Both the position numbers and the translations under genes were made by a program. DNA of 64,000 nucleotides from Agathobaculum ammoniilyticum. Its GTDB lineage: Bacteria > Bacillota > Clostridia > Oscillospirales > Butyricicoccaceae. Below are positions 54,761 to 62,851 of the stretch, piece after piece. Below the pieces are notes generated by a model. It saw only the letters and a program-made list of their open reading frames with translations. It ran no database searches and had not been told where the DNA came from. The DNA lies in contig NZ_JAOQJE010000001.1 in the NCBI RefSeq assembly GCF_025567315.1, positions 1-64,000 of the forward strand, in the 5' to 3' direction. Every line of letters starts with the position of its first letter. Within the stretch, counting starts at the first letter, position 1.

Positions 54761-55852
54761 ATGAAGAAACTGTGGTGCGGGATACTGCTCTGTTTGCTGC
54801 TGCTGCCCGATTCGCGGGCGCTCAGCGCGCAGAGCGCGGTTGTGATGGACGCGGATACCGGCGAGGTGCTGCTGGAACAGAATGGCGACGCACGCCTGCC
54901 AATGGCGTCCACAACAAAGATCATGACCGCCCTTGTCGCATTGGGCGAGGGCAATCTGGATCGGGAATACACGGTGAAAAAGGAATATACCCGAGTCGAA
55001 GGCTCGTCTATGTACCTGCAGGAAGGGGAAAAGCTGACCCTGCGGGATACGCTGTACGGGCTGATGCTGGAATCCGGCAATGACGCGGCGGTGGCAATCG
55101 CTGGCGAATGCGGCGGATTTGATGTGTTTATAGAAAAAATGAATGCAAAGGCGGCCGAGCTTGGCTTGACGGATACGCATTTCGACAATCCCAACGGCCT
55201 TTCCAGCGAAACGCATTATACAACCGCCCATGAGCTGGCACAGATCACGGCCGCCGCCCTGCGCGATCCTGTGTTCCGCCAGATCGTATCGACCCAGAGC
55301 TATACGGTGGGACAGCGCACGCTGAGCAACCATAACCGCCTGCTCAGCATGTATGAAGGCGCGATCGGCGTCAAAACAGGCTACACCAAGGCGGCGGGGC
55401 GCTGTCTGGTGTCCGCGGCGGAGCGCAACGGACGCACCCTGATCGCGGTTACCCTGAATGACCCAAACGACTGGAACGATCATATGGAGCTGCTCGACGC
55501 AGGCTTTGCCCAATATGAGGAGATCACGCTCCATGAGGCGGGGGAGGAGGTCGCGGTGCAGCGCGTTTTTGGCGGGGATGCGGATACGGTTCCGCTCGTT
55601 GCGCAGCATACGCTGACAGCCCATGTCACGTCGGAGGAAAAGGACCGGATTGAGACCGTGCGGTACGGTGATAAAATCTGCTATGCGCCGGTTGTCAAAA
55701 GCGCGGCGGCGGGACAGATCGAATACCGGATCGGCGACAAGGTGCTGGCAAAGGATACGCTGCTGTACGGCAGCGCCTCTATACTGGCGCCGGAGGAAAA
55801 GAGCCTGACCGAACGGATACTCGACCGGATATTCGGTGAAAAGGATCAATGA
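54761..55852 (+). CDS. dacB: D-alanyl-D-alanine carboxypeptidase, DacB/DacF type
   Basis: A 363-residue S11 penicillin-binding protein. A signal peptide (MKKLWCGILLCLLLLPDSRALS) precedes the catalytic S-T-T-K motif (MASTTKIMTALVAL, near residue 50), then S-G-N (ESGNDAAVAIAGECGG) and K-T-G (GAIGVKTGYTKAAGR). A beta-domain and amphipathic C-terminus follow. Next to ytfJ, this is the sporulation-type DacB position, which is inferred. ATG 54761 has GGGGAG 10 bases before it; the in-frame ATG upstream falls in the terminator arm. Confidence 0.92.
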   Translation: MKKLWCGILLCLLLLPDSRALSAQSAVVMDADTGEVLLEQNGDARLPMASTTKIMTALVALGEGNLDREYTVKKEYTRVEGSSMYLQEGEKLTLRDTLYGLMLESGNDAAVAIAGECGGFDVFIEKMNAKAAELGLTDTHFDNPNGLSSETHYTTAHELAQITAAALRDPVFRQIVSTQSYTVGQRTLSNHNRLLSMYEGAIGVKTGYTKAAGRCLVSAAERNGRTLIAVTLNDPNDWNDHMELLDAGFAQYEEITLHEAGEEVAVQRVFGGDADTVPLVAQHTLTAHVTSEEKDRIETVRYGDKICYAPVVKSAAAGQIEYRIGDKVLAKDTLLYGSASILAPEEKSLTERILDRIFGEKDQ

Positions 55853-55870
55853 CAGCATAGGAGGACAACT

Positions 55871-56596
55871 GTGGAGGAGAGACTGCAGAAAATTTTGGCG
55901 CAGGCCGGACTTTGCTCGCGCCGCGAAGCGGAAACATGGATACTGGACGGACGGGTGACGGTAAACGGCCGTGCGGCGTCGCTGGGCGATCGGGCGGATA
56001 TCCGGCGCGACCGGATCCAGGCGGATGGCAAGCCGGTCGGCCTTTCGGAGGAGAAAAAATACCTGATGCTGTACAAGCCGCGCGGCTATGTAACAACGCT
56101 CAAGGACGAGCGGGGCCGCAGGACCGTGGCCGATCTGACCCAGGGCTGCGGCGTGCGCGTGGTACCGGTCGGCCGGCTGGATTACAATTCGGAGGGGCTG
56201 CTGCTGCTCACCAACGACGGGACGCTGGTCAACGCGCTGACGCATCCGCGGCACGAGATCGAAAAGCACTACGAGGTGCGCGTGCGCGGCCGGCTGGATA
56301 ACATCCCGCGCCTGGAAGAGCCGATGGAGATAGACGGGTATGCAATCCGGCCCGCGCGGGTCGTCATTCTGGAGCAAGACAGCGAAAGCGCGAAGCTGCG
56401 GCTTACGATCCATGAGGGGCGCAACCGCCAGATCCGGAAAATGTGCGAGCAGTGCGGTCTGGAGGTGCGCAGGCTGAAACGGGTAGCGGTGGGCGAGCTG
56501 CCGCTCGATCCGGCGCTCAAGGCAGGGGCGTGGCGTGAACTGACGCCGGAGGAGGTCGCCTATTTGCGGGGGGTGGGTGCGATTTTGCAGGATTGA
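55871..56596 (+). CDS. rluB: 23S rRNA/16S rRNA pseudouridine synthase, RluB/RsuA family
   Basis: A 241-residue enzyme. An N-terminal S4 domain (LQKILAQAGLCSRREAETWILDGRVTVNGRAASLGD, residues 4-45) is followed by the catalytic core with D104 in GRLDYNSEGLLLLTNDG and the basic RQIRKMCEQCGLEVRRLKRVAVG motif. It isomerises a uridine in rRNA, probably U2605-type in 23S. The start is GTG 55871 behind AGGAGG. Confidence 0.93.
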   Translation: MEERLQKILAQAGLCSRREAETWILDGRVTVNGRAASLGDRADIRRDRIQADGKPVGLSEEKKYLMLYKPRGYVTTLKDERGRRTVADLTQGCGVRVVPVGRLDYNSEGLLLLTNDGTLVNALTHPRHEIEKHYEVRVRGRLDNIPRLEEPMEIDGYAIRPARVVILEQDSESAKLRLTIHEGRNRQIRKMCEQCGLEVRRLKRVAVGELPLDPALKAGAWRELTPEEVAYLRGVGAILQD

Positions 56597-56607
56597 TGCA
56601 AAATATC

Positions 56608-56636
56608 TTGCATTTCTGCGGCAAACCGCTTACAAT
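56608..56636 (+). promoter_or_regulatory. rpiR-type gene promoter
   Basis: TTGCAT (56608-56613), a 17-base spacer and TACAAT (56631-56636). It lies a few bases after the rluB stop and contains the inverted repeat GCGG-CAAA-CCGC (56618-56629) in the spacer. Confidence 0.75.
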
Positions 56637-56676
56637 AATAACGGCAAAAGCAGGCGATAATGCAGGAGTGAATGTC

Positions 56677-57546
56677 ATGAACGATCTGATCAACAAGATT
56701 CAAAATGAATTACCGGATTTTTCCAAGGGGCAGAAGCAGATCGCGCGCTTCATCCTGGAGCACTATGACAAGGCCGCCTTTATGACAGCTAGCCGGCTCG
56801 GCGCTACCGTCGGTGTGAGCGAGTCCACCGTGGTGCGCTTCGCGACTGAGCTGGGATACGACGGCTATCCGCATCTGCAGCGCGCGCTACAGGAGATGAT
56901 ACGCAACAAGCTGACCTCGGTGCAGCGCATGGAGGTTTCCAGCGACCGCATGGGCGGCCGCGACGTGCTACAGACCGTTCTTCACGCGGATATGGATATG
57001 ATTCGCATGACGCTGGACGAGATCGACCGCGATGCGTTCCAAGGGGCGGTCGACGCGCTGACCGGCGCGAAACGGATCTACATTTTAGGCGTGCGCTCCG
57101 CGAGCGCGCTTGCTAATTTTGTTGGGTTTTACTTTAACCTGCTGTTTGAAAATGTCACGCTGGTCCATACCAACAGCGTCAGCGAAATATTTGAGCAGAT
57201 CCTGCGGGTCGGCCCGGGGGATGTGCTGCTGGGCATCAGCTTTCCGCGCTATTCCAAGCGCACGCTCAGCGCCATGCGGTACGCGGGCGACCGCGGCGCG
57301 CGGGTGGTCGCGCTGACGGACTCGCACCTGTCGCCGCTGGCGCGGGTGGCGGATCATGTGCTGCTGGCGCGCAGCGATATGGCAAGTTTTGTCGATTCCC
57401 TAGTCGCGCCGCTGTCGGTCATCAACGCGCTGATCGTCGCGGTCGGCATGAGCCGGCGGGGGGAGATCGAGCAGACGTTCAACAGGCTGGAACGCATCTG
57501 GGAAGAATACGACGTATATGAAAAGCCGGAGGACGACGCGAATTGA
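56677..57546 (+). CDS. MurR/RpiR-family transcriptional regulator
   Basis: A 289-residue regulator. An N-terminal HTH (QNELPDFSKGQKQIARFILEHYDKAAFMTASRLGATVGVSESTVVRFATELGYDGY) is followed by a SIS sugar-phosphate-binding domain with RIYILGVRSASALANFVGFYFNLL and DVLLGISFPRYSKRTLSAMRYAGDRGARVVALTDS. ATG 56677 has AGGAG 9 bases before it and a promoter further up; the frame is open through the promoter. The ligand is probably a sugar phosphate. It is co-transcribed with the flavoprotein, whose TTG start overlaps its stop. Confidence 0.9.
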   Translation: MNDLINKIQNELPDFSKGQKQIARFILEHYDKAAFMTASRLGATVGVSESTVVRFATELGYDGYPHLQRALQEMIRNKLTSVQRMEVSSDRMGGRDVLQTVLHADMDMIRMTLDEIDRDAFQGAVDALTGAKRIYILGVRSASALANFVGFYFNLLFENVTLVHTNSVSEIFEQILRVGPGDVLLGISFPRYSKRTLSAMRYAGDRGARVVALTDSHLSPLARVADHVLLARSDMASFVDSLVAPLSVINALIVAVGMSRRGEIEQTFNRLERIWEEYDVYEKPEDDAN

Positions 57547-58763
57547 ACATATTGGTAATCGGCGGCGGTGCGGCGGGTCTGATGGCAGCGGGTACGGCGG
57601 CTGAAAACGGCGCGCGGGTGACGCTGCTGGAAACAAATGAAAAGGTCGGCCGCAAGCTGTTCATCACGGGAAAGGGACGCTGCAATGTCTGCAATAACTG
57701 CGATATCCAGACGGTTTTGCAGAACGTTCCGGTCAACCCGCGCTTCCTGTATTCCGCGCTCGGCGGCTTTTCGCCAGAGGATGCGATGGCGTTTTTCACC
57801 TCCCACGGCGTGCCGCTCAAGACCGAACGAGGAAACCGCGTTTTTCCGGTGTCGGACAAGGCTGCGGATATTATTGACGCACTTTTTACATGGATTAAAC
57901 GTGTGGGAGTTATAATAAAGCATACGGCCGCGGAGCGGCTTGTCATTGAGGGGGTCAGGCTCGCAGGCGTGCAGGCGGGCGGCGCGCTTTATCCGGCCGA
58001 CCGTGTGATTGTCGCGACCGGAGGGGTATCCTATCCGCAGACCGGTTCGACCGGGGACGGTTACCGCTTTGCAAAGCAGGCAGGGCATACGGTCGTGCCG
58101 CCCAATCCCTCGCTGGTGCCGCTGGTGACGCCGGGCGGCTGTGAGGAGCTGATGGGGCTCAGCCTGCGCAATGTGCAGGTGACAGTGTTTGAGGACAGCA
58201 GAAGGATCTGGTCGGAATTCGGGGAGATGCTGTTTACACATTTCGGCCTGTCCGGCCCGCTGATCCTTTCCGCTTCCGCGCATATGCGGCACTTTGGCAG
58301 CAAGGGTTACCATATCGAGATCGACCTCAAGCCGGCGCTGGATGAAAAGACACTGGATAAGCGCCTGCTGTCCGATTTCGGGACACATAAAAACAGCGAT
58401 TTCATCAACGCACTGGGCGGGCTGCTACCCCGCAAGCTGATTCCGGCGGTCGTGCGGCTGTCCCAGATCGACCCGCATGCCAAGGTAAACGGTATCACCA
58501 GGCAGCAGCGCGCTGCACTGCTGCATACATTGAAGCATTTTCTGGTTGTGGTGTCCGGCAAGCGGCCGGTCGCGGAGGCAATCGTGACCTCGGGCGGCGT
58601 CTCGGTCCGTGAGGTAGACCCCAAAACCATGGAATCCAAAAAGCTGCCCGGGCTGTATTTCGCGGGAGAGGTACTCGATGTGGACGCTTATACGGGCGGC
58701 TTCAATTTACAGATCGCGTGGTCGACCGGACGGCTGGCCGGCCTGTCGGCGGCGCGGCAGTAG
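57543..58763 (+). CDS. BaiN/RdsA-type NAD(P)/FAD-dependent oxidoreductase
   Basis: A 406-residue flavoprotein of the HI0933/YhiN family. The N-terminal dinucleotide fold reads VIGGGAAGLMAAGTAAENGARVTLLETNEKVGRK. NVCNNCDIQTVLQNVPVNPRFLY is the family core, and EVDPKTMESKKLPGLYFAGEVLDVDAYTGGFNLQIAWSTGRLAG at the C-terminus is diagnostic. The substrate is unknown in most members; BaiN is linked to bile-acid reduction. The start is TTG 57543, overlapping the rpiR stop. cmk starts 9 bases later. Confidence 0.92.
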   Translation: MNILVIGGGAAGLMAAGTAAENGARVTLLETNEKVGRKLFITGKGRCNVCNNCDIQTVLQNVPVNPRFLYSALGGFSPEDAMAFFTSHGVPLKTERGNRVFPVSDKAADIIDALFTWIKRVGVIIKHTAAERLVIEGVRLAGVQAGGALYPADRVIVATGGVSYPQTGSTGDGYRFAKQAGHTVVPPNPSLVPLVTPGGCEELMGLSLRNVQVTVFEDSRRIWSEFGEMLFTHFGLSGPLILSASAHMRHFGSKGYHIEIDLKPALDEKTLDKRLLSDFGTHKNSDFINALGGLLPRKLIPAVVRLSQIDPHAKVNGITRQQRAALLHTLKHFLVVVSGKRPVAEAIVTSGGVSVREVDPKTMESKKLPGLYFAGEVLDVDAYTGGFNLQIAWSTGRLAGLSAARQ

Positions 58764-58772
58764 GAGGGACAT

Positions 58773-59447
58773 ATGGAATACATTTCGGTTGCGATAGACG
58801 GGCCATCCGGCGCGGGGAAATCCACGGTCGCGCGGGCTGTGGCGGCGCGGATGGGATATGTCTATGTGGATACCGGCGCGATGTACCGTGCGATCGGCCT
58901 GGCCGTGTACCGCAGGGGAATCACGGGTGAGGATACGGCGGGGATCATCGCGTCCCTGCCGACGGTGGATATTTCGCTGGCTTATCAGGACGGTATGCAG
59001 CATGTGCTGCTCAACGGAGAGGACGTATCCGAAGCGATCCGCACGCCGGAAATCGCGCAATATGCGTCAAAGGTCTCGGCCGTGCCGGAGGTGCGGCGTT
59101 TTTTGCTGGATGTACAGCGGGATATGGCAAAAAACAGCAATATCCTGATGGACGGACGCGATATCGGCACGGTGATCCTGCCGGACGCACCAGTGAAAAT
59201 ATTCCTGACCGCCTCCGCGAAAACGCGGGCGGAGCGCCGCTACCGCGAGTTGAAGGAAAAAGGGCAGCAGGTGACGCTCGAGGGCGTACTGGCGGACATA
59301 CAGGCGCGCGACCGGCAGGATACGACGCGCGCGGTCGCCCCGCTTCGTCAGGCGGACGACGCGGTCCTGCTCGACACGAGCGCGCTTGATTTGGAGCAGA
59401 GCATTGCCGCGGTTCTGCGGATAATTCGGGAAAAGACGGAGAGATAA
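58773..59447 (+). CDS. cmk: (d)CMP kinase
   Basis: A 224-residue cytidylate kinase. The P-loop is G10-P-S-G-A-G-K16-S, and YVDTGAMYRAIGLA and MDGRDIGTVILPDAPVKIFLTASAKTRAERRY are the CMP-binding and lid motifs. It phosphorylates CMP/dCMP with ATP. It is the first of the conserved cmk-plsC-ispH/rpsA cluster. AGGAGGGACAT precedes the ATG. Confidence 0.96.
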   Translation: MEYISVAIDGPSGAGKSTVARAVAARMGYVYVDTGAMYRAIGLAVYRRGITGEDTAGIIASLPTVDISLAYQDGMQHVLLNGEDVSEAIRTPEIAQYASKVSAVPEVRRFLLDVQRDMAKNSNILMDGRDIGTVILPDAPVKIFLTASAKTRAERRYRELKEKGQQVTLEGVLADIQARDRQDTTRAVAPLRQADDAVLLDTSALDLEQSIAAVLRIIREKTER

Positions 59448-59450
59448 TAC

Positions 59451-60035
59451 ATGAAACAGAAATATCACCGCTGGTTCCAATGGTTCGCGGTTCCCTTTGT
59501 GGCGCTGGCGTTCCATATTTATTTCGGCTTTAAGGTCATCGGGCGGGAAAACATTCCGGAGGGCGGTTGTGTCGTCTGCCCGAACCATGTGCAGCTTTCC
59601 GACCCGCCATTCGCGGCGGTGGCCCTGGGGCATAGGATACCGTTGCGACTGATGGCGAAAAAGGAGCTGTTCCGCAAGCCGCTTTTTGCTTGGCTGATTG
59701 CGGCGCTCGGCGCTTTCCCGATCGACCGCGGCGGCGTAGATATCGATTCGATCAAGACCGCGCTCGGCTCGGTCCGCGCAGGGCAGAAGCTGATCATCTT
59801 CCCACAGGGTACGCGCGGCGCGTCAGAGGGAGACGCCAAAAAGGGCGCGGCAATGCTGGCGGTCAAAACGCGCGCGCCGATCCTGCCCATGTATATCTCG
59901 GAAAACAAAGGCTTCCGCTGCCGGGCAACGGTCATAATCGGCAAGCCGTTCCTGCCGGACGGAAAGGAAAAGGATTACGGCGCGATTGCGGACGATATCC
60001 TGCACCGTATCTATGCCCTGAAAAAGCAGATATGA
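59451..60035 (+). CDS. plsC: 1-acyl-sn-glycerol-3-phosphate acyltransferase
   Basis: A 194-residue LPAAT. A membrane-interacting N-terminus (WFAVPFVALAFHIYFGFKV) precedes the catalytic H46-V-Q-L-S-D51 (HX4D). The second motif reads FPQGTRG, where most relatives have FPEGTRS, so the usual Glu is a Gln here. It makes phosphatidate. Its stop overlaps the ispH start (ATGA), 3 bases after cmk. Confidence 0.92.
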   Translation: MKQKYHRWFQWFAVPFVALAFHIYFGFKVIGRENIPEGGCVVCPNHVQLSDPPFAAVALGHRIPLRLMAKKELFRKPLFAWLIAALGAFPIDRGGVDIDSIKTALGSVRAGQKLIIFPQGTRGASEGDAKKGAAMLAVKTRAPILPMYISENKGFRCRATVIIGKPFLPDGKEKDYGAIADDILHRIYALKKQI

Positions 60036-61969
60036 GCATTACAGTAGCAAAAACAGCCGGGTTCTGCTTCGGCGTGCGGCGCGCGGTCGAGCTGGCCGAG
60101 CGGCAGGCGCAGGCAAACGGCGTTATTTACGCGTATGGCGAAATCATCCACAATATGCATGAGATCGCGCGGCTGGAGCGCCAGGGGGTGCGCACCGCCC
60201 ACACGCTGCAGGAAATACCGGATGGGGCAAAGGTCCTGATCCGCGCGCATGGTGTGCCGCGGTGGGTATATCAAATGCTGCAGGAGAAAAACTGCGAGGT
60301 GTTTGACGCGACCTGTCCGTTCGTGCAGAAAATACACCGTATTGTGGACGAACAGAGCCGCGAGGGACGTCATATCCTCATCCTAGGAAGCGCAGGCCAT
60401 CCCGAGGTTGTTGGCATCCAGGGATGGTGTGGCGGCTCGGACGTACTCGAGAACGAAGCACAGGTGAGAGCCTATTTGGATCGGCCGGATTCGACGGAAA
60501 GAACGCTGGCTGTTGTCGCGCAAACGACCGTCAATCGGAATCTTTGGAATATTTCAGTCGGTTTGATAAAAAAAAGGTGTACAAACCTCAAAATTTTTGA
60601 TACAATATGTAAAGCGACGGATGAGCGTCAGTCGGAGGCTCGTCTGCTTGCCGGTGCGTCGGATCAGATGATCGTGATCGGCGATAAAAAAAGTTCCAAC
60701 ACAAAGCGGCTGTACGAGATCAGCCGCACGCTGTGCAACAATGTGCTTTATATCGAGGATGCCGCGGAGCTTACAACGCAGGGGCTCCGAAGGAATGGGC
60801 GCGTCGGGATCACGGCTGGGGCATCGACACCGGCATGGATAATTAAGGAGGTCAGTAACATGATGAGCGAAGAAACGAAAATCGAAAATGGTGAGGACTT
60901 TGCGGCAATGCTCGAAGAGTCCTTCAAAACCTTGAATACAGGAGAGAAAGTCACCGGTACCGTAGTCGCTGTATCCTCGACCGACGTACAGGTCGACCTT
61001 GGCGTAAAGCATACTGCGTATATCCCGCTGAGTGAGCTGTCGGACGACCCGAACTACGACGCGGCCGCAAACATCCATCCCGGCGATGAGATCGAGGCGG
61101 TGGTCGTGCGCGTCAACGACGGCGAAGGCACCGTGACCCTGTCCAAGAAGCGCGTTGACCAGCTTAAGGGCTGGGAGACCGTGGAAAAGGCGTATGAAGA
61201 GCATTCGGTCGTTGAGGGCATCATCGTTGAGGAGAACCGCGGCGGCGTGGTTGCGACCGCTTACGGCGTGCGTGTGTTCATTCCGGCCAGCCAGACCGGC
61301 ATCCCGAAGGATCAGCCGATGAGCCAGTTGGTGAAGACCAAGCAGTCTTTCTATATCACGGAGATCAACCGCCAGCGCAAGCGCGTGGTCGGCTCGATCC
61401 GCCAGATCCAGCAGGAAGCCCGCAAGGCGGCGGCCGAGCAGATCTGGAGTACCATCGAGGTCGGCAACGAGTATGAGGGTACGGTCAAGAGCCTGACCTC
61501 TTACGGCGCGTTTGTCGATATCGGGGGCGTGGACGGTATGGTTCATATTTCCGAGCTGTCCTGGGGCCGCATCAAGCACCCGTCCGAGGTAGTCAATGTG
61601 GGCGATAAGGTCAAGGTGTTCGTGATCGGCTTGGACAAGGACAACAAGAAGATCTCTCTCGGCTACAAGCGCGAAGAGGATAATCCGTGGAATGTATTCA
61701 AGTCCAAGTACGGTGTGGGCGATGTAGCGGAAGTCAAGATCCTCAAGTTTATGCCGTTCGGTGCGTTCGCGGAAATCGTTCCGGGCGTTGACGGGCTGAT
61801 CCACATCTCCCAGATCGCTGACCACCGCATCGCAAAGCCGGAGGATGTGCTTGAGGTCGGCCAGCAGGTCGAGGCCAAGATCATCGATATCAACGATGAG
61901 AAGAAAAAGGTTTCTCTGTCCATCCGCGCGCTGCTCACAGGCGAGGACGAGGGCGAAGACGAGGAATAA
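60032..61969 (+). CDS. ispH-rpsA: IspH - ribosomal protein S1 fusion
   Basis: A 645-residue bifunctional protein. Residues 1-275 are IspH (HMBPP reductase, last MEP-pathway step). The 4Fe-4S cluster cysteines are C12 (GFCFGV), C95 (ATCPFV) and C193 (TICKATDERQ), with H40 and H73 for substrate. Residues 304-374, 391-456, 478-548 and 563-635 are four S1 OB domains, the repertoire of Firmicutes RpsA. The tail is acidic. The ATG overlaps the plsC stop. Fused ispH-rpsA genes are known in Clostridia. At the junction an AAGGAGGT site lies 7 bases before in-frame ATG codons (M277/M278), which would allow S1 to be made separately. Confidence 0.95.
   Translation: MSITVAKTAGFCFGVRRAVELAERQAQANGVIYAYGEIIHNMHEIARLERQGVRTAHTLQEIPDGAKVLIRAHGVPRWVYQMLQEKNCEVFDATCPFVQKIHRIVDEQSREGRHILILGSAGHPEVVGIQGWCGGSDVLENEAQVRAYLDRPDSTERTLAVVAQTTVNRNLWNISVGLIKKRCTNLKIFDTICKATDERQSEARLLAGASDQMIVIGDKKSSNTKRLYEISRTLCNNVLYIEDAAELTTQGLRRNGRVGITAGASTPAWIIKEVSNMMSEETKIENGEDFAAMLEESFKTLNTGEKVTGTVVAVSSTDVQVDLGVKHTAYIPLSELSDDPNYDAAANIHPGDEIEAVVVRVNDGEGTVTLSKKRVDQLKGWETVEKAYEEHSVVEGIIVEENRGGVVATAYGVRVFIPASQTGIPKDQPMSQLVKTKQSFYITEINRQRKRVVGSIRQIQQEARKAAAEQIWSTIEVGNEYEGTVKSLTSYGAFVDIGGVDGMVHISELSWGRIKHPSEVVNVGDKVKVFVIGLDKDNKKISLGYKREEDNPWNVFKSKYGVGDVAEVKILKFMPFGAFAEIVPGVDGLIHISQIADHRIAKPEDVLEVGQQVEAKIIDINDEKKKVSLSIRALLTGEDEGEDEE
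60845..60865 (+). promoter_or_regulatory. Internal ribosome-binding site and start for S1
   Basis: AAGGAGGT (60845-60852) has perfect anti-SD complementarity and is followed after 7 bases by ATG 60860 and ATG 60863, both in the frame of the fused protein. Starting there would give a 369-residue (or 368) S1. The site is formed by codons for the IspH ending K-E-V. Confidence 0.78.
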
Positions 61970-61983
61970 TTCTCCCCAGATAC

Positions 61984-62015
61984 AAAGAAGCACCCACAGG
62001 GTGCTTCTTTTTTTC
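61984..62015 (+). terminator. Terminator after ispH-rpsA
   Basis: AAAGAAGCACCC and GGGTGCTTCTTT pair perfectly around ACA and run into TTTTTTT. Confidence 0.92.
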
Positions 62016-62054
62016 GTGCCGGCCTCGTATGATTTTCCGAAAGGGGGCGTGCGG

Positions 62055-62786
62055 ATGCACCGGCGCAGATACCGGAAGAAAGGAAGAAGAACTGCGCTGC
62101 TGTTGCTGTTGGCGGCTGCGGCGGGGCTTGGCGTGCTGGTAACCATGCGGATGCATCGGGTGTTCATGGAATACGCCACCAATGTATGCGAGGACAGTGC
62201 GCTGCAGGAAATCAACAACCTGATGCAGGATGAAGTGTTTGACGACCCCGAGACGTATGAAAATATGGTCGTGCTGGAACGGGACAGCGAAAACCATGTC
62301 ACGGCGCTTCGGACGGATGTAATCGCGATCGGCCAGATCAAGGCGCGGCTTGTCAACGGCCTGTTTGAACGGCTGGAGGATCTGGAACAGACAACCATCG
62401 AGGTGCCGCTGGGTACGGTGTTCGCCCCCAATTATTTCACTGGCATGGGGCCGAGCGTGGATATCGGCATGGCGGGGCTGACGCAGATGTCGGCGGAGTT
62501 CATCAGTGCGTTTTCCTCGGCGGGTATTAACCAGACGCGGCATAATATTATCATTGAAATTCATGCGGGATTCCGCATCCTGACTCCGTTCGGCGGCGAG
62601 GACCGCGAGATTGTGACCAGCTATCCGGTGACGGATACGGTGATTGTCGGCACCGTACCCGAACGCTATGCCTATATTGATGATTTGGGCGGCAACCTGC
62701 TCGGGCAGGTGAGCGATTACAGCGGCGCGGCAGAGGGCGGAAGCGGGCCGCAGCTTTCGGATAATTCGTCGGAAAACGGAAAATAA
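62055..62786 (+). CDS. yunB: Sporulation protein YunB
   Basis: A 243-residue protein. A basic N-terminus and one membrane segment (residues 17-35, ALLLLLAAAAGLGVLVTMR) are followed by the conserved core VIAIGQIKARLVNGLFERLEDLEQTTIEVPLGTVF and HNIIIEIHAGFRILTPFGG. In Bacillus it is required for normal sporulation. It supports a spore-forming lineage. ATG 62055 is behind AAGGGGGCG; the frame is open upstream into rpsA but without a site. Confidence 0.92.
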   Translation: MHRRRYRKKGRRTALLLLLAAAAGLGVLVTMRMHRVFMEYATNVCEDSALQEINNLMQDEVFDDPETYENMVVLERDSENHVTALRTDVIAIGQIKARLVNGLFERLEDLEQTTIEVPLGTVFAPNYFTGMGPSVDIGMAGLTQMSAEFISAFSSAGINQTRHNIIIEIHAGFRILTPFGGEDREIVTSYPVTDTVIVGTVPERYAYIDDLGGNLLGQVSDYSGAAEGGSGPQLSDNSSENGK

Positions 62787-62812
62787 TACTTCCGAAACCG
62801 CGCAAAATTTGG

Positions 62813-62818
62813 TATACT
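62813..62818 (+). promoter_or_regulatory. -10 element of ligA
   Basis: TATACT, 33 bases before the ligA start. The -35 region (TTCCGA at 17 bases) matches weakly. Confidence 0.5.
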
Positions 62819-62851
62819 ATATTCTGTATTGGATCAAGAAGGGATGTTGGC

